Source of the DNA: Porphyromonadaceae bacterium UBA7176
Lineage (GTDB): Bacteria > Bacteroidota > Bacteroidia > Bacteroidales > Muribaculaceae
Reading direction: 5' to 3'
Length of the DNA stretch: 41,219 nucleotides
NCBI GenBank assembly: GCA_002491245.1
Contig: DKVO01000006.1
Coordinates: 1 to 41,219, forward strand
A program made the translations under genes and the position numbers. Of this stretch, positions 31,975 through 40,776 are shown one piece after another. Every line of letters starts with the position of its first letter. Within the stretch, counting starts at the first letter, position 1. The notes beneath the pieces were generated by a model that was not told where the DNA came from, did no database searches, and saw nothing but the letters and a program-made list of their open reading frames with translations.

Positions 31975-33423
31975 TTACTTCTTTTCAAGCATCGCCTCGG
32001 GAGGAGCTATCAGATAGAGGCAACGACGGGCGCGAGTCACGGCAGTGTAAAGCCATCGGTAGAGGCTTAGGTTGAGTGCGTCTTCCGGCAGATAGCTCAG
32101 GTCGACATACACATCGCACCATTGTCCGCCTTGCGCCTTGTGGCAGGTGACAGCGTAGGCGTATTTCACATGTAGAGCCGTCCAGTAGGGGTCGGTACGC
32201 AAGGCGCGCAGACGGGCGTCGACAGCTCGGTCGGCATATGGTCCGTCGTCTCCCATAAGGCCGTAATAGAGTGCGTTCCATGCTTCCTGCGATATGCCGG
32301 CCTCGGGTGATGCAAGGCTGTCGAGAAGGATTTTTATGTCGAATTCCGCCTCTGTCCCCGATGTAGTCGGCAACGATAGCCTCACATCGGCGAAGCGCAG
32401 GCCATAATGTGTCTCGCTGCCGTAGACCTTGACTACAGTCACTATATCGCCGTTGGCGATGAACTCAGCCCCACCGCTTTTCTTGGCGAAATAATGGTTG
32501 CGCGACACTATGAGCATGTCGCCTGGCACAAGTTCTTCTTCGCGGTAAAGCACCTCGGAGCGGACGGCCGCGTTGTAGTTGGTGGCGCGTCTGTTGCTTA
32601 GTGTTATGATGATGGTGTCGGTCATGCTGCGGCCGTAGGAGGCCGTCAGTAACTCGGGCAAGTCTTCTCCGCTCACTATCACCACATCGTTGGCCGGCTT
32701 TAGTTTGGGTATCGGCATCTCTCCGGCTTTGCCATCGGCCTGGCGTTTGTTTATTGCTGCCATAGTTTTGCGCAGGCGCGTGGCATTGAACAATATGCCC
32801 GAACCGGCGGCCTGTCGCGATGTCTCGGTGAGGGTGGCATGTGTCACTTTCAGACCGAGCCGACGCAAAGTGTCGGGGTTCATAGCCGGACTGCGGTCCG
32901 ACCCCACGGGTGGCAACTGGGCTGTGTCGCCGATGAGTATGAGTCGGCAGCCGTCGCCTGAGTATACGAATGTGACGAGGTCATCGAGCAGGCTGTCGCC
33001 GTTGGCATCACCGCCCCCGATCATCGAGGCTTCGTCGACGATAAATATGGCATCGCGCAGTTTGTTTTCAGCAGGCATATGCGCACCCCAGCCCTGAGTG
33101 GAGCCATTGGGGTCGTGACGGTAGATTTTGCGGTGTATGGTATAGGCCGGGAAACCGCCCGAGTTAGCACTGAATACCTTGGCTGCGCGTCCTGTTGGGG
33201 CAAGAAGCATCACCGGCTTCTTGTGGGCGCTGAGGGTCTTCACAAGTGCGCCGGTAAGCGATGTCTTGCCGGTGCCGGCGTAGCCGTTAAGCACAAACAC
33301 GCCCTCGGGACGGTCGGTGGCGCAGCAGAAACGGGCCATAGCTGCGACAACAGCCACCTGTTGGTCGTTGGCGCGGTAGGGCAGTGCAAGAAGCACTTCG
33401 GCGGCAAATTCCTTATCATCCAT
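31975..33423 (-). CDS. RecD-like / AAA_30 DNA helicase with UvrD-like C-terminus
   Basis: 482 residues. Superfamily 1 helicase, probably 5'-3'. Walker A FVLNGYAGTGKTSLTGAL, motif Ib LLAPTGRAAKVF, Walker B AIFIVDEASMIGGG, motif III ILIGDTAQLPPVGS, motif IV-like ETSRQA, and the C-terminal UvrD_C_2 parts AVTCHKAQGGQWCDVYVD and RWLYTAVTRARRCLYLI. It lacks the long N-terminal region of true RecD2. Start: ATG at 33423 (MDDKEFAAEV), inside the end of cca (8-nt overlap); a TTG at 33438 would add five residues. Likely roles are DNA repair or recombination. Confidence 0.87.
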   Translation of the reverse strand: MDDKEFAAEVLLALPYRANDQQVAVVAAMARFCCATDRPEGVFVLNGYAGTGKTSLTGALVKTLSAHKKPVMLLAPTGRAAKVFSANSGGFPAYTIHRKIYRHDPNGSTQGWGAHMPAENKLRDAIFIVDEASMIGGGDANGDSLLDDLVTFVYSGDGCRLILIGDTAQLPPVGSDRSPAMNPDTLRRLGLKVTHATLTETSRQAAGSGILFNATRLRKTMAAINKRQADGKAGEMPIPKLKPANDVVIVSGEDLPELLTASYGRSMTDTIIITLSNRRATNYNAAVRSEVLYREEELVPGDMLIVSRNHYFAKKSGGAEFIANGDIVTVVKVYGSETHYGLRFADVRLSLPTTSGTEAEFDIKILLDSLASPEAGISQEAWNALYYGLMGDDGPYADRAVDARLRALRTDPYWTALHVKYAYAVTCHKAQGGQWCDVYVDLSYLPEDALNLSLYRWLYTAVTRARRCLYLIAPPEAMLEKK

Positions 33424-34858
33424 TGTTTTCGCCGGCAAGTGGGTCGTAAAGCGGTTTGAGGCCTACGCTCTCGCCAAGTTTGACGAGATATGTGAAAGCG
33501 GCCACACGGTCGTCGTCTATCTCGCAGTCCTTTATGGCCTGCTTGAGATTTTTCGCGAAGAAACCGACCTGAGGGCACTGCGGAAGGCCGAAGAGTGCCA
33601 TGATTTCGGTTCCGTCGACAGGGTTCTTGCGATTGCGTTCGCGGTCTTTGGCATCGGTGTCGCGGAATTTCTGCTCCACCAGATCGAAATTGGCCAGATA
33701 CCGTGCCTTTCGGGCCTCGTCTTTGCTCGTTATGTCGGCTCGGGCGAGTATCATAAGGTCGGCGAGGTCTTCCTCAGCGTAATTGGCCAGACGGCGGACG
33801 GCGCTGTCGGTCACTTCGTCTTCCACAAGTGCTATCGGACGCATATGCAGGTCGACGAGCTTGGCTACATAGTTCATCTCCGCGCCGAGGGGGAACTTCA
33901 TGCGGCGGAAGATAGTCTTTACCATTTTCGACCCTATGAAGTTGTGGTTGTGGAAAGTCCAGCCGCGTTCGGGGTCATAATGTTTGGTGGCAGGTTTTCC
34001 GATGTCGTGGAAGAGTGCTGCCCAGCGCAGATAGATATTGTCCGACATTGCCGCCACGCTGTTGAGTACAAGCATCGTGTGCCTGAAATTGTCTTTGTGG
34101 CGCCGGCCATTGACTACCTCCACACCCTTGAGCCTGACAAGTTCGGGGAGTATGATGGCTAATAGTCCGCTATCGAGCAGATGATACCATCCTTTCGACG
34201 GCTTGGGGGAGGCCATGATTTTGAACAGCTCGTCTTTGATGCGCTCAGCTGTGATAATCTCTATGCGGTGTGCGTTGCGGCGAAGTGCATCTGAAGTCTC
34301 CGGGTCGATGTCGAAGTCGAGCTGGGTGGCGAAGCGTATGCATCGCAACATGCGCAGGGGATCGTCCGAGAATGTTATGTCGGGGTCAAGCGGAGTGCGG
34401 ATAATGCGTCGCTCTATATCGCCAAGGCCATCGTAGCGGTCGATTACCTCACCGAACGTTGTTTCGTTGACCGATATGGCCATAGCATTGATTGTGAAGT
34501 CGCGCCGCGCCAGATCATCGTCAAGAGTCCCGTCTTCTACGATGGGGTTGCGCGAGTCGCGGCTATACGATTCGCGGCGCGCGCCGACAAACTCAAGCTC
34601 GGTCTTGCCTTTGTGTACCTGTGCCGTGCCATAGTTGCGGTATACGGCCAAGGTGGTGTTCGGCCCCATGACTTCGGCGACTTTCTGCGCCAGCTCTATT
34701 CCGGAGCCTACGGTTACGAAATCTATATCTTTGGAGTCGCGTCCGATCACAAGGTCGCGCACATAGCCGCCAACCACATAGCATTCGCGGCCCATAGCAT
34801 CGGCGGCGGAGCCTACTGTATGGAATACCTTCGACTTAAGCTTCGATTTGAGATTCAT
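33416..34858 (-). CDS. cca: CCA-adding tRNA nucleotidyltransferase with HD domain
   Basis: 480 residues. The polymerase-beta-type N-terminal domain has YVVGGYVRDLVIG and DSKDIDFVTVG (metal-binding Asp44 and Asp46), then RRDFTINAMAIS and DPLRMLRCIRFATQL, the nucleotide-recognition region. A C-terminal HD domain follows (NFRHTMLVLNS, RWAALFHDIGKPAT). It adds or repairs the 3' CCA end, which this cell needs since tRNA-Cys in the window lacks an encoded CCA. It could in principle be a poly(A) polymerase of the same family, but the domain plan favours the CCA enzyme. Confidence 0.9.
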   Translation of the reverse strand: MNLKSKLKSKVFHTVGSAADAMGRECYVVGGYVRDLVIGRDSKDIDFVTVGSGIELAQKVAEVMGPNTTLAVYRNYGTAQVHKGKTELEFVGARRESYSRDSRNPIVEDGTLDDDLARRDFTINAMAISVNETTFGEVIDRYDGLGDIERRIIRTPLDPDITFSDDPLRMLRCIRFATQLDFDIDPETSDALRRNAHRIEIITAERIKDELFKIMASPKPSKGWYHLLDSGLLAIILPELVRLKGVEVVNGRRHKDNFRHTMLVLNSVAAMSDNIYLRWAALFHDIGKPATKHYDPERGWTFHNHNFIGSKMVKTIFRRMKFPLGAEMNYVAKLVDLHMRPIALVEDEVTDSAVRRLANYAEEDLADLMILARADITSKDEARKARYLANFDLVEQKFRDTDAKDRERNRKNPVDGTEIMALFGLPQCPQVGFFAKNLKQAIKDCEIDDDRVAAFTYLVKLGESVGLKPLYDPLAGENNG

Positions 34859-34876
34859 TATACCTGATTGTTGTCC

Positions 34877-36091
34877 TCAATCCATCGACACAGGTTCCTC
34901 CGGAGCTGTCGTGATACAGCGTCCACCGTCCGAACCGACGATATATGTGTTCTCTATCCCTACAGGACCGATGCCGGGGATTACAAATTTAGGCTCGAGA
35001 GCGATGACGTTGCCTGATGAGATTATGTCGCGCGACCGTGGCGCGATCACCGGCAGCTCGTTCACCTCTATGCCTACACCATGTCCCACGAAACCGGCAT
35101 GGCTGCGGTGCCCCATGAAATATTCTGTCATGCCGGCTTCGGCGGCCATCTCCGTGGCTTTGGTGTAGAGGTCGCAGGCCTTGGTCCCCGGCAGCATCAT
35201 GGATGCGAGGGTTCTGCATATCTCGGCCGACAGTGAGCATGCACGGCGAGCTTCGTCACTGAGCTCGCCGATATAGTACATTCGTGTCATGTCGGTCATA
35301 TAGCCGGTGTAGTTGCCATTGACATCGACCATTACAGGCCAGCCTGGTTTGATGAGTGTGCCGTCGGCCCCTACGGGCAGCGATGGGTCGAGGCCGAGAC
35401 CTCCCATAGCGAAGTCATAGGGCGACGGTTCATCGGCGTTATGACCCGTGAGTACGTTGCCCATGAACAGTTCCATCTCATCTCCGGCGATACGGAACAG
35501 TCCTAAGCAGCCTTCCTGTCGCGACAGACGCTCGATTTCGATTTGCAGGTCTATGTCGCGCATCCCTTCTTGATAGAGGTGTGGTATGCGGCTGTAGACA
35601 TAGGTGTGTTTTTGCCCCGAGCGGATAAGCTTATCCTGCTCAGCAGGGGTCTTTACTGCCCTTGCCTGGCGCAATATCGGGGATATGTTGAGGCTTGGGG
35701 CTGTCATGCCGAACGCGCCGGCGAGTCTTGTGGCTGCCGAACTCGATATGTTGTCGAGCTCGAGGGCTATGTTTGCCGATGACCGTACGCCAATCTTGTC
35801 GAGGTGCCCACGGATCTCTTCGGGCTTGCGGATATGGAACATCGTGTCCATCCTGTCGGCCCGGAGTGTCGACGGTTGGCGCACGAAGTAAAAAGGCCCG
35901 GGTCCACGCCTGTCGATGTATATGTATCCCCGGAATACCCGGCCGGTGAGGTAGTATATATTGGCGTTGTCGCGGATCAGGGCACAGTCGATGTCATAGT
36001 GGTCCATGCCGTCGTAGATGCGCGACAGACGACGGCGCTGTTCGTCAGCACCGAGCAGATTTATCTGGAGGTAATCTTGTGGCTCTTTCAT
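34877..36091 (-). CDS. M24-family peptidase (Xaa-Pro aminopeptidase-like)
   Basis: 404 residues. An N-terminal creatinase-like domain (about 1-155, NIYYLTGRVFRGYIYID) and a C-terminal pita-bread fold. Metal-ligand positions: VMVDVNGNYTGYMTDMTR (two Asp expected; the first aligns with VDVNG, the second with TDMTR), GFVGHGVGIEVNELP (His), and late Glu residues in VIALEPKF and GIENTYIV. These enzymes remove N-terminal residues before Pro or cleave related amide bonds. The start is the ATG at 36091, followed by KEPQDYLQIN; the ORF continues to 36385 but the extra part lies antisense-free inside gldH and lacks family similarity. Confidence 0.85.
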   Translation of the reverse strand: MKEPQDYLQINLLGADEQRRRLSRIYDGMDHYDIDCALIRDNANIYYLTGRVFRGYIYIDRRGPGPFYFVRQPSTLRADRMDTMFHIRKPEEIRGHLDKIGVRSSANIALELDNISSSAATRLAGAFGMTAPSLNISPILRQARAVKTPAEQDKLIRSGQKHTYVYSRIPHLYQEGMRDIDLQIEIERLSRQEGCLGLFRIAGDEMELFMGNVLTGHNADEPSPYDFAMGGLGLDPSLPVGADGTLIKPGWPVMVDVNGNYTGYMTDMTRMYYIGELSDEARRACSLSAEICRTLASMMLPGTKACDLYTKATEMAAEAGMTEYFMGHRSHAGFVGHGVGIEVNELPVIAPRSRDIISSGNVIALEPKFVIPGIGPVGIENTYIVGSDGGRCITTAPEEPVSMD

Positions 36092-36141
36092 TTTTTTTGA
36101 TTGATGCTTCTGATTATAACGTCCTGTGGGCATGGTATTGT

Positions 36142-36651
36142 TCAGCGTGGCACAAAGGTGATGCCGATTTGCTCGATGCCATCCAGGGTGTCGCGGCGCA
36201 TTATGTGGCGTAAGCGTATCTGCTGCCGGCGGTGCAGCGTAACTCCACGGGCTATTGTATCGTTCACCTGTAGCGACGGACCGGTGCCGCGGCCTCGCCA
36301 ATGACCTTCGGGATCGGCAAGGATAATGTTGAGGGTATCCGGGACCGATAAGGTCGAAGCCACATCGGGCATGATCTCGAGCCATAGGTTACGGTATTCG
36401 TAGCCGTGGGTGTGGCGGACGGTCAGTACGATGTCGCCGGGGGCGGAGACACTGTCGCGTAGCGTGTCGACTGCAAAGGTCACAGGCTCGCCATAACTCC
36501 ACTCTGCGCCACGCAAGGTGGCGAATGCGGAGAAGTAGTTGTCGTCGCCGTTGCCGTAATGGCCGTCGATGCTGCAGGCCGAAGCCACAAGCGCTACAAC
36601 GGCCATTACCGCAGATATGCGCTCGAAGCTAAGTCTGAGGTGTGTTCTCAT
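36142..36651 (-). CDS. gldH: Gliding motility lipoprotein GldH family
   Basis: 169 residues. Lipoprotein signal with a long n-region (RTHLRLSFERISAVMAVVALVASAC; the Cys near position 26 is the lipid anchor). Mature part beta-rich with the GldH pattern: AEWSYGEPVTFAVDTL, VLTVRHTHGYEYRNLWLEI and, at the end, DTLDGIEQIGITFVPR. GldH is tied to gliding and type IX secretion in Flavobacteria; in non-gliding Bacteroidales its role is unclear. The start at 36651 overlaps the end of ricT by 23 nt. Confidence 0.85.
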   Translation of the reverse strand: MRTHLRLSFERISAVMAVVALVASACSIDGHYGNGDDNYFSAFATLRGAEWSYGEPVTFAVDTLRDSVSAPGDIVLTVRHTHGYEYRNLWLEIMPDVASTLSVPDTLNIILADPEGHWRGRGTGPSLQVNDTIARGVTLHRRQQIRLRHIMRRDTLDGIEQIGITFVPR

Positions 36652-37966
36652 GACCGGATTTGTCGCTGCCTGGTTTCTTCTTCGGTTTGTGCTTCGGTTT
36701 CTGTCCCTGGGCTTTGCCTTGGGGAGCATTGACAGGTGTCTTGCCGGCTTTGTCGCCCTGCTGGCTGTGGGCGTCCTGCCCTCGGTCTTTGGCTTTGCCT
36801 TCTCCTTGCTTGGGTTTCTGTCCCTGCTGTGACGGCTTTCGACGCTTTTTCTTTTTGCGGTCAAAACGCGAGAGGTCGTCTTCGTCGCTGAGCACATCGC
36901 CGAAATCGCTCTTCGGTTTCGTTTTCTTGTCGCCTTCATCGGCCGAAAGACCGAGAGGCTTTTCTCCGGCCTTGTTGAGAGCTATGACCTCAAATACCCG
37001 GTCGGCACTTATGGTCACAAGATTGGCAGCGATATTTTTGTCGGTAGAATATGTGACAAGGCGGTTGAAGATGTCGCTCTTGAAATGGAAGTATGTGGCA
37101 TCGGCCGTCTCGAGGCGTATGTCGCGCGGAGGCATACGTTTCGATGCTTCCACATAGGCGTCTACCTCGAAGTTGAGGCAGCATTTGAGTTTGGCACATT
37201 GGCCGGCGAGCTTCTGTGGATTGAGCGATATGTCCTGATAACGGGCGGCGCTTGTCGATACCGACACGAAGTTGGTCATCCACTGGGAGCAGCACAACGG
37301 TCGGCCGCACGGACCAATTCCACCTATGCGTCCGGCTTCCTGGCGTGCGCCGATTTGCTTCATCTCTATACGCACCTTGAATGTTTCGGCGAGTATCTTG
37401 ATGAGTTGGCGGAAATCGACGCGCTCGTCGGCGATGTAGTAGAAAATAGCCTTGTTGCCGTCGCCTTGATACTCCACGTCGCCGATTTTCATGTTGAGGT
37501 GGAGGCTTTCGGCGATTTTACGGGCGCGTATCATGGTGTCGTCCTCGCGAGCTCTGGCTTCTTCGTATTTCTCGATATCGCCAGGCTTGGCAAGACGGAA
37601 GACCCTTTTGGGGTCTGGCGTGTTACGGCCGACGGCGCGTTTCATGCGCAACTCTGCCAACGCTCCGGTGAGGGTTACTGTACCGATATCGTGGCCGGGG
37701 GTAGCTTCCACCGCCACTATGTCGCCCGGGCCGAGCGGCAGATTGGTAGTGTTGCGGAAGTAGCCCTTGCGAGTGTTTTTGAACTGAACCTCCACGATGT
37801 CGCCTCCGGCCTTGCCGCCGGGGATGTCGGAGAGCCAGTCAAAGCTGTGCAGCTTGTTGCGTCGGCAGTCTCGTCGGCAGGCATATGGCTGACGGGCTTC
37901 GGCGTTGTCGTGGCTCTCTGCGGCGTCGGGGCGCTCGGGTAGATTGTTGTTATCGTCGTTTGCCAT
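36629..37966 (-). CDS. ricT: PSP1-domain protein RicT (YaaT) with a basic C-terminal tail
   Basis: 445 residues. The PSP1 core is about 50-330: VEVQFKNTRKGYFRN, then DFRQLIKILAETFKVRIEM, the cysteine region GGIGPCGRPLCCSQW and GQCAKLKCCLNFE. In Bacillus these Cys help bind Fe-S clusters in the Y-complex, which guides RNase Y. The last 110 residues or so are disordered and rich in Lys, Gln and Gly (KKKKRRKPSQQGQKPKQGEG onward), likely to bind RNA. The gene follows rny with a gap of only 5 nt, which supports a shared role in RNA decay or processing. Confidence 0.88.
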   Translation of the reverse strand: MANDDNNNLPERPDAAESHDNAEARQPYACRRDCRRNKLHSFDWLSDIPGGKAGGDIVEVQFKNTRKGYFRNTTNLPLGPGDIVAVEATPGHDIGTVTLTGALAELRMKRAVGRNTPDPKRVFRLAKPGDIEKYEEARAREDDTMIRARKIAESLHLNMKIGDVEYQGDGNKAIFYYIADERVDFRQLIKILAETFKVRIEMKQIGARQEAGRIGGIGPCGRPLCCSQWMTNFVSVSTSAARYQDISLNPQKLAGQCAKLKCCLNFEVDAYVEASKRMPPRDIRLETADATYFHFKSDIFNRLVTYSTDKNIAANLVTISADRVFEVIALNKAGEKPLGLSADEGDKKTKPKSDFGDVLSDEDDLSRFDRKKKKRRKPSQQGQKPKQGEGKAKDRGQDAHSQQGDKAGKTPVNAPQGKAQGQKPKHKPKKKPGSDKSGHENTPQT

Positions 37967-37971
37967 AGCGT

Positions 37972-39510
37972 TTACTTGGCGAAGCTTACCGAGCGAGTCT
38001 CGCGGATGACGGTAATTTTCACCTGGCCCGGATATGTCATTTCATCCTGGATGCGACGGGCTATTTCCGCCGACAGTTTTTCGGTCTCTGCATCGTCGAT
38101 CTTGTCGGCGCCGACAATCACGCGCAGCTCGCGGCCGGCCTGGATTGCGTAAGTCTTGATTACTCCGGGATACGACATTGCAAGTTGCTCAAGGTCGTTG
38201 AGGCGCTTGATATAAGCCTCCACGATTTCGCGTCGGGCACCGGGTCGTGCGCCCGATATGGCATCGCATACCTGCACGATGGGTGCAAGCAGAGAGGTCT
38301 GTTCTATTTCGTCGTGGTGGGCACCGATTGCATTGCAGATTTCGGGTTTCTCCTTGTATTTTTCTGCCAGTTTCATGCCCAGAAGTGCGTGGGGAAGTTC
38401 TGGCTCTTCGTCAGGAACCTTGCCTATATCGTGGAGGAGGCCGGCGCGACGGGCTTTTTTAGGATTGAGACCTAACTCCGATGCCATGACGGCGCAGAGG
38501 TTGGCAGTCTCGCGTGAGTGCTGAAGCAGGTTCTGGCCGTAGCTCGAACGGTATTTCATTTTGCCGACCATACGGATGAGCTCAGGATGCAGGCCATGTA
38601 TACCGAGGTCGATAGCCGTGCGCTGTCCGGTCTCGATGATTTCTTGCTCGATCTGCTTGCGTACTTTGGCCACGACTTCTTCGATACGGGCCGGATGTAT
38701 ACGGCCGTCGGCAACAAGCTGGTGCAGGGCAAGACGGGCTATTTCGCGGCGAACGGGATCGAAGCCCGACAGAACGATAGCCTCGGGAGTGTCGTCGACG
38801 ATGATTTCGATGCCGGTTGCGGCTTCAAGTGCGCGAATGTTGCGGCCTTCACGGCCGATGATGCGGCCTTTGATTTCGTCACTGTCGATGTGGAACACTG
38901 TCACTGAGTTTTCGATGGCAGTCTCGGTGGCCACTCGCTGGATTGATTGTACCACGATGCGTCGGGCTTCCTTGTTGGCGGTCAGCTTGGCATCGTCCAT
39001 GATGTCGTTGATATACGATGCCGCGGCTGTCTTGGCCTCGTCCTTGAGGCTTTCGATGAGTTTTTCTTTGGCTTCAGCCGACGACAGGCCCGAGATGTGT
39101 TCAAGAAGGTCTTTGGCCTGATTGTGCATCTCGTCGAGTTGCGTCTGACGTGTGTTGAGCACAGCCTGCTGCGCATCGAGGTTCTGGCGTACGCCGTCGA
39201 GCTCGTTGCGTGTGCGCTGGTTCTCGCTCTGCTGTTGGTTGAGTTGAAGCTCGCGCTGCTTCATCTTGGCCTCGGTCGACTGGAGTTTCGACATCTTCTG
39301 CGAAGCCTGTTTCTCGGCTTCTGTAGTGATTTTGAGAGCCTCTTCTCGGCCTTCAAGTATTTTGTCGCGTTTGAGGTCTTCGGCGTGGCGTTCTGCCTCC
39401 TCAACTATCTGTTTGGCCCGTGTGCCGGCCATACGCCGCTGCATTACCAATGTGACGCCTACTCCTATGGCGGCGGCTACGATGGCGACGGCAATAAAGT
39501 ACAAAAACAT
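37972..39510 (-). CDS. rny: Ribonuclease Y
   Basis: 512 residues. Membrane-anchored endoribonuclease that starts mRNA decay. One N-terminal helix (FLYFIAVAIVAAAIGVGVTLV), a long coiled coil (about 30-190), a KH domain (DEIKGRIIGREGRNIRALEAATG), and an HD domain with the metal site RRAGLLHDIGKVPDEE and IGAHHDEIEQTS. Full length. A hairpin RNA element and a -7 box lie directly upstream (39544-39609), and ricT follows at 5 nt. Confidence 0.96.
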   Translation of the reverse strand: MFLYFIAVAIVAAAIGVGVTLVMQRRMAGTRAKQIVEEAERHAEDLKRDKILEGREEALKITTEAEKQASQKMSKLQSTEAKMKQRELQLNQQQSENQRTRNELDGVRQNLDAQQAVLNTRQTQLDEMHNQAKDLLEHISGLSSAEAKEKLIESLKDEAKTAAASYINDIMDDAKLTANKEARRIVVQSIQRVATETAIENSVTVFHIDSDEIKGRIIGREGRNIRALEAATGIEIIVDDTPEAIVLSGFDPVRREIARLALHQLVADGRIHPARIEEVVAKVRKQIEQEIIETGQRTAIDLGIHGLHPELIRMVGKMKYRSSYGQNLLQHSRETANLCAVMASELGLNPKKARRAGLLHDIGKVPDEEPELPHALLGMKLAEKYKEKPEICNAIGAHHDEIEQTSLLAPIVQVCDAISGARPGARREIVEAYIKRLNDLEQLAMSYPGVIKTYAIQAGRELRVIVGADKIDDAETEKLSAEIARRIQDEMTYPGQVKITVIRETRSVSFAK

Positions 39511-39543
39511 TTATCTGATTAGCAAATGAATGTAAATAAAAAT

Positions 39544-39600
39544 CGCACATTCCTCCTCTCGGGCTTATGGTTTGGCCCGGGCTGTCGGGGGGAAGGTGCG
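39544..39600 (-). ncRNA. Rod-like hairpin RNA between zapA and rny
   Basis: In the minus-strand transcript CGCAC (39600-39596 side) pairs with GUGCG (39548-39544), then UUCC with GGAA, CC with GG and CGGGC with GCCCG, with small internal mismatches and a 10-nt end loop: a rod of about 57 nt. It is followed by AUUUUUAUUU, and it begins within a few bases after a -7 box. It may be the 5' leader of rny, a terminator/attenuator in front of rny, or a small RNA. Confidence 0.5.
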
Positions 39601-39601
39601 G

Positions 39602-39609
39602 CAAAAATA
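39602..39609 (-). promoter_or_regulatory. -7 promoter element upstream of rny
   Basis: TATTTTTG on the minus strand (39609-39602) matches TAnnTTTG. A TTTG box lies at 39629-39626 but with a short spacer of 16 nt, so strength is uncertain. Confidence 0.5.
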
Positions 39610-39681
39610 ATCTCGGCGTGTGAGCCAAAGATGCTTGCGAAGCTTGAAGGTGTAATCCGGCCTCTGTCCGGAGCGGTGTAT

Positions 39682-39978
39682 TCAATCTATGCCTGAGAGC
39701 AATTGGTCGAGCCGCGATTCAAAATCCTGAAGCAGGGTTTTCTGCTCTTGCAACTGCTTTGTCTGGCGATAGAGCATGTCGGCGTAGTATAGGGCCACCT
39801 TGGCCAGGGCTACCGTGGGTTTGTCGCCCGAGGCGCCGTAGATAAGGTTATTGCAGTTCCCGTTGATTCGCTCGATTATCGAGCGGTAGAACGACTCTTC
39901 GTTCTCCTTCACCGGGAGTTTGAATGAATCTACGCCAGCTATTTTGACTGTAATACTGTGTACTTTCGACTGTTCCAT
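39682..39978 (-). CDS. zapA: Cell division protein ZapA
   Basis: 98 residues. ZapA cross-links FtsZ filaments at the division ring. N-terminal domain SKVHSITVKIAGVDSFKLPV, then a long C-terminal coiled coil from about 60 (VALAKVALYYADMLYRQTKQL and on). Start at the ATG at 39978 (MEQSKVHS); the ORF extends to 40032 but those residues overlap the upstream gene and do not resemble ZapA. It follows the ZapB-like gene with a gap of 23 nt. Confidence 0.88.
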   Translation of the reverse strand: MEQSKVHSITVKIAGVDSFKLPVKENEESFYRSIIERINGNCNNLIYGASGDKPTVALAKVALYYADMLYRQTKQLQEQKTLLQDFESRLDQLLSGID

Positions 39979-40001
39979 CGGATATGTCTTTCCGGCGAGG
40001 G

Positions 40002-40301
40002 TTACAATTCTTTCTTCAGGTCGGCGACGCAAGCGTCGATTTCCCGCACTAAATCCGACAAAATTTCACGGGTCTTAATGGCTGTCTCCGTGTCAGGGGC
40101 TATGGCCGACGATACTCTGAGGTATTCGTTGTCGATATTCAGCTTCTCAACCTCAGCCCTTGCGGCTGCGAGCTCTGCCTTAAGCTCATGGAGCTCTTCG
40201 CGTAGACGCACATTCTCCGACTGAAGCGTTGAATAACGCATTACAAGCAGTTCGGATTTGTGCCCCAACCGGGTCAATTGCTCCGTGAGTTCTGTTGCCA
40301 T
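40002..40301 (-). CDS. ZapB-like coiled-coil protein
   Basis: 99 residues, a heptad-rich coiled coil over about 5-65 (LTEQLTRLGHKSELLVMRY, ENVRLREELHELKAEL, VEKLNIDNEYLRV) followed by a short helix (ILSDLVREIDACVADL). Small coiled-coil proteins encoded before zapA are common in Bacteroidetes and take the place of ZapB, which links ZapA to other division proteins. Assignment rests on structure and on position, not on clear sequence identity. Confidence 0.75.
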   Translation of the reverse strand: MATELTEQLTRLGHKSELLVMRYSTLQSENVRLREELHELKAELAAARAEVEKLNIDNEYLRVSSAIAPDTETAIKTREILSDLVREIDACVADLKKEL

Positions 40302-40316
40302 TTTGTCAAATTTTTA

Positions 40317-40347
40317 CAAAAGTAATCGATTTTTTTTAATCAGCAAA
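40317..40347 (-). promoter_or_regulatory. Promoter of the zapB-like/zapA operon
   Basis: Minus strand TTTG (40347-40344), 19-nt spacer, TACTTTTG (40324-40317); the -7 box ends 15 nt before the ATG at 40301, so the leader is short. Confidence 0.8.
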
Positions 40348-40399
40348 ATATTTTTGCGCCAATTATCATAAATAATTGTAGAGAAAATGAATTATCAAA

Positions 40400-40431
40400 T
40401 TTGCTAATTCGAGAAACTCTTCTTACCTTTG
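40400..40431 (+). promoter_or_regulatory. Promoter of the higBA-like operon
   Basis: TTTG (40400-40403), 20-nt spacer, TACCTTTG (40424-40431). The leader is about 18-20 nt. The HigA-like repressor probably binds here, but no clear palindromic operator was identified. Confidence 0.82.
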
Positions 40432-40455
40432 TGCTGTTATTAAGAATAGTATTGT

Positions 40456-40776
40456 ATGCTGGTTACCTTTGAAGAGGAATATCTGCGTCAGTTGTACGAG
40501 GTTGGAAAATGTAGGGATAAGAAACATCGCTATCAACCGGATATCGTACGTCGGTATCAGAAAGCGATACGATTTCTATTGGCGGCCTCGTCAATAGAAG
40601 CTCTTTGGACTGTCAGATCTTTGAACTATGAAGCCTTGACCGGTGATAAAGCAGGTAGGTCTTCTGTGCGTGTGAATGATAAATATAGAATTGAATTCGT
40701 TGTAGAAAAGACGGAGGAAGAGCCGATTTTGACTATATGTAACATCGTTGAATTATCAAACCATTACAGTAAATGA
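40456..40776 (+). CDS. higB: HigB/RelE-type toxin
   Basis: 106 residues with the RelE/HigB fold: an N-terminal strand-helix (MLVTFEEEYLRQLYEVGK), a helix with YQPDIVRRYQKAIRFL, then the strands WTVRSLNYEALTG, SSVRVNDKYRIEFVVE and LTICNIVELSNHYSK. Arg and Lys in KYRIEF and the His/Tyr near the end are the usual catalytic positions. Such toxins cut mRNA on the ribosome. AT-richer than its neighbours, which hints at horizontal acquisition. Toxin-first order with the antitoxin overlapping by 4 nt is typical for higBA. Confidence 0.88.
   Translation: MLVTFEEEYLRQLYEVGKCRDKKHRYQPDIVRRYQKAIRFLLAASSIEALWTVRSLNYEALTGDKAGRSSVRVNDKYRIEFVVEKTEEEPILTICNIVELSNHYSK

Noticed and set aside
36652..36939. Long N-terminal extension of GldH
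   Set aside because: It lies in the Lys-rich end of ricT in another frame; the lipoprotein signal starts at 36651.
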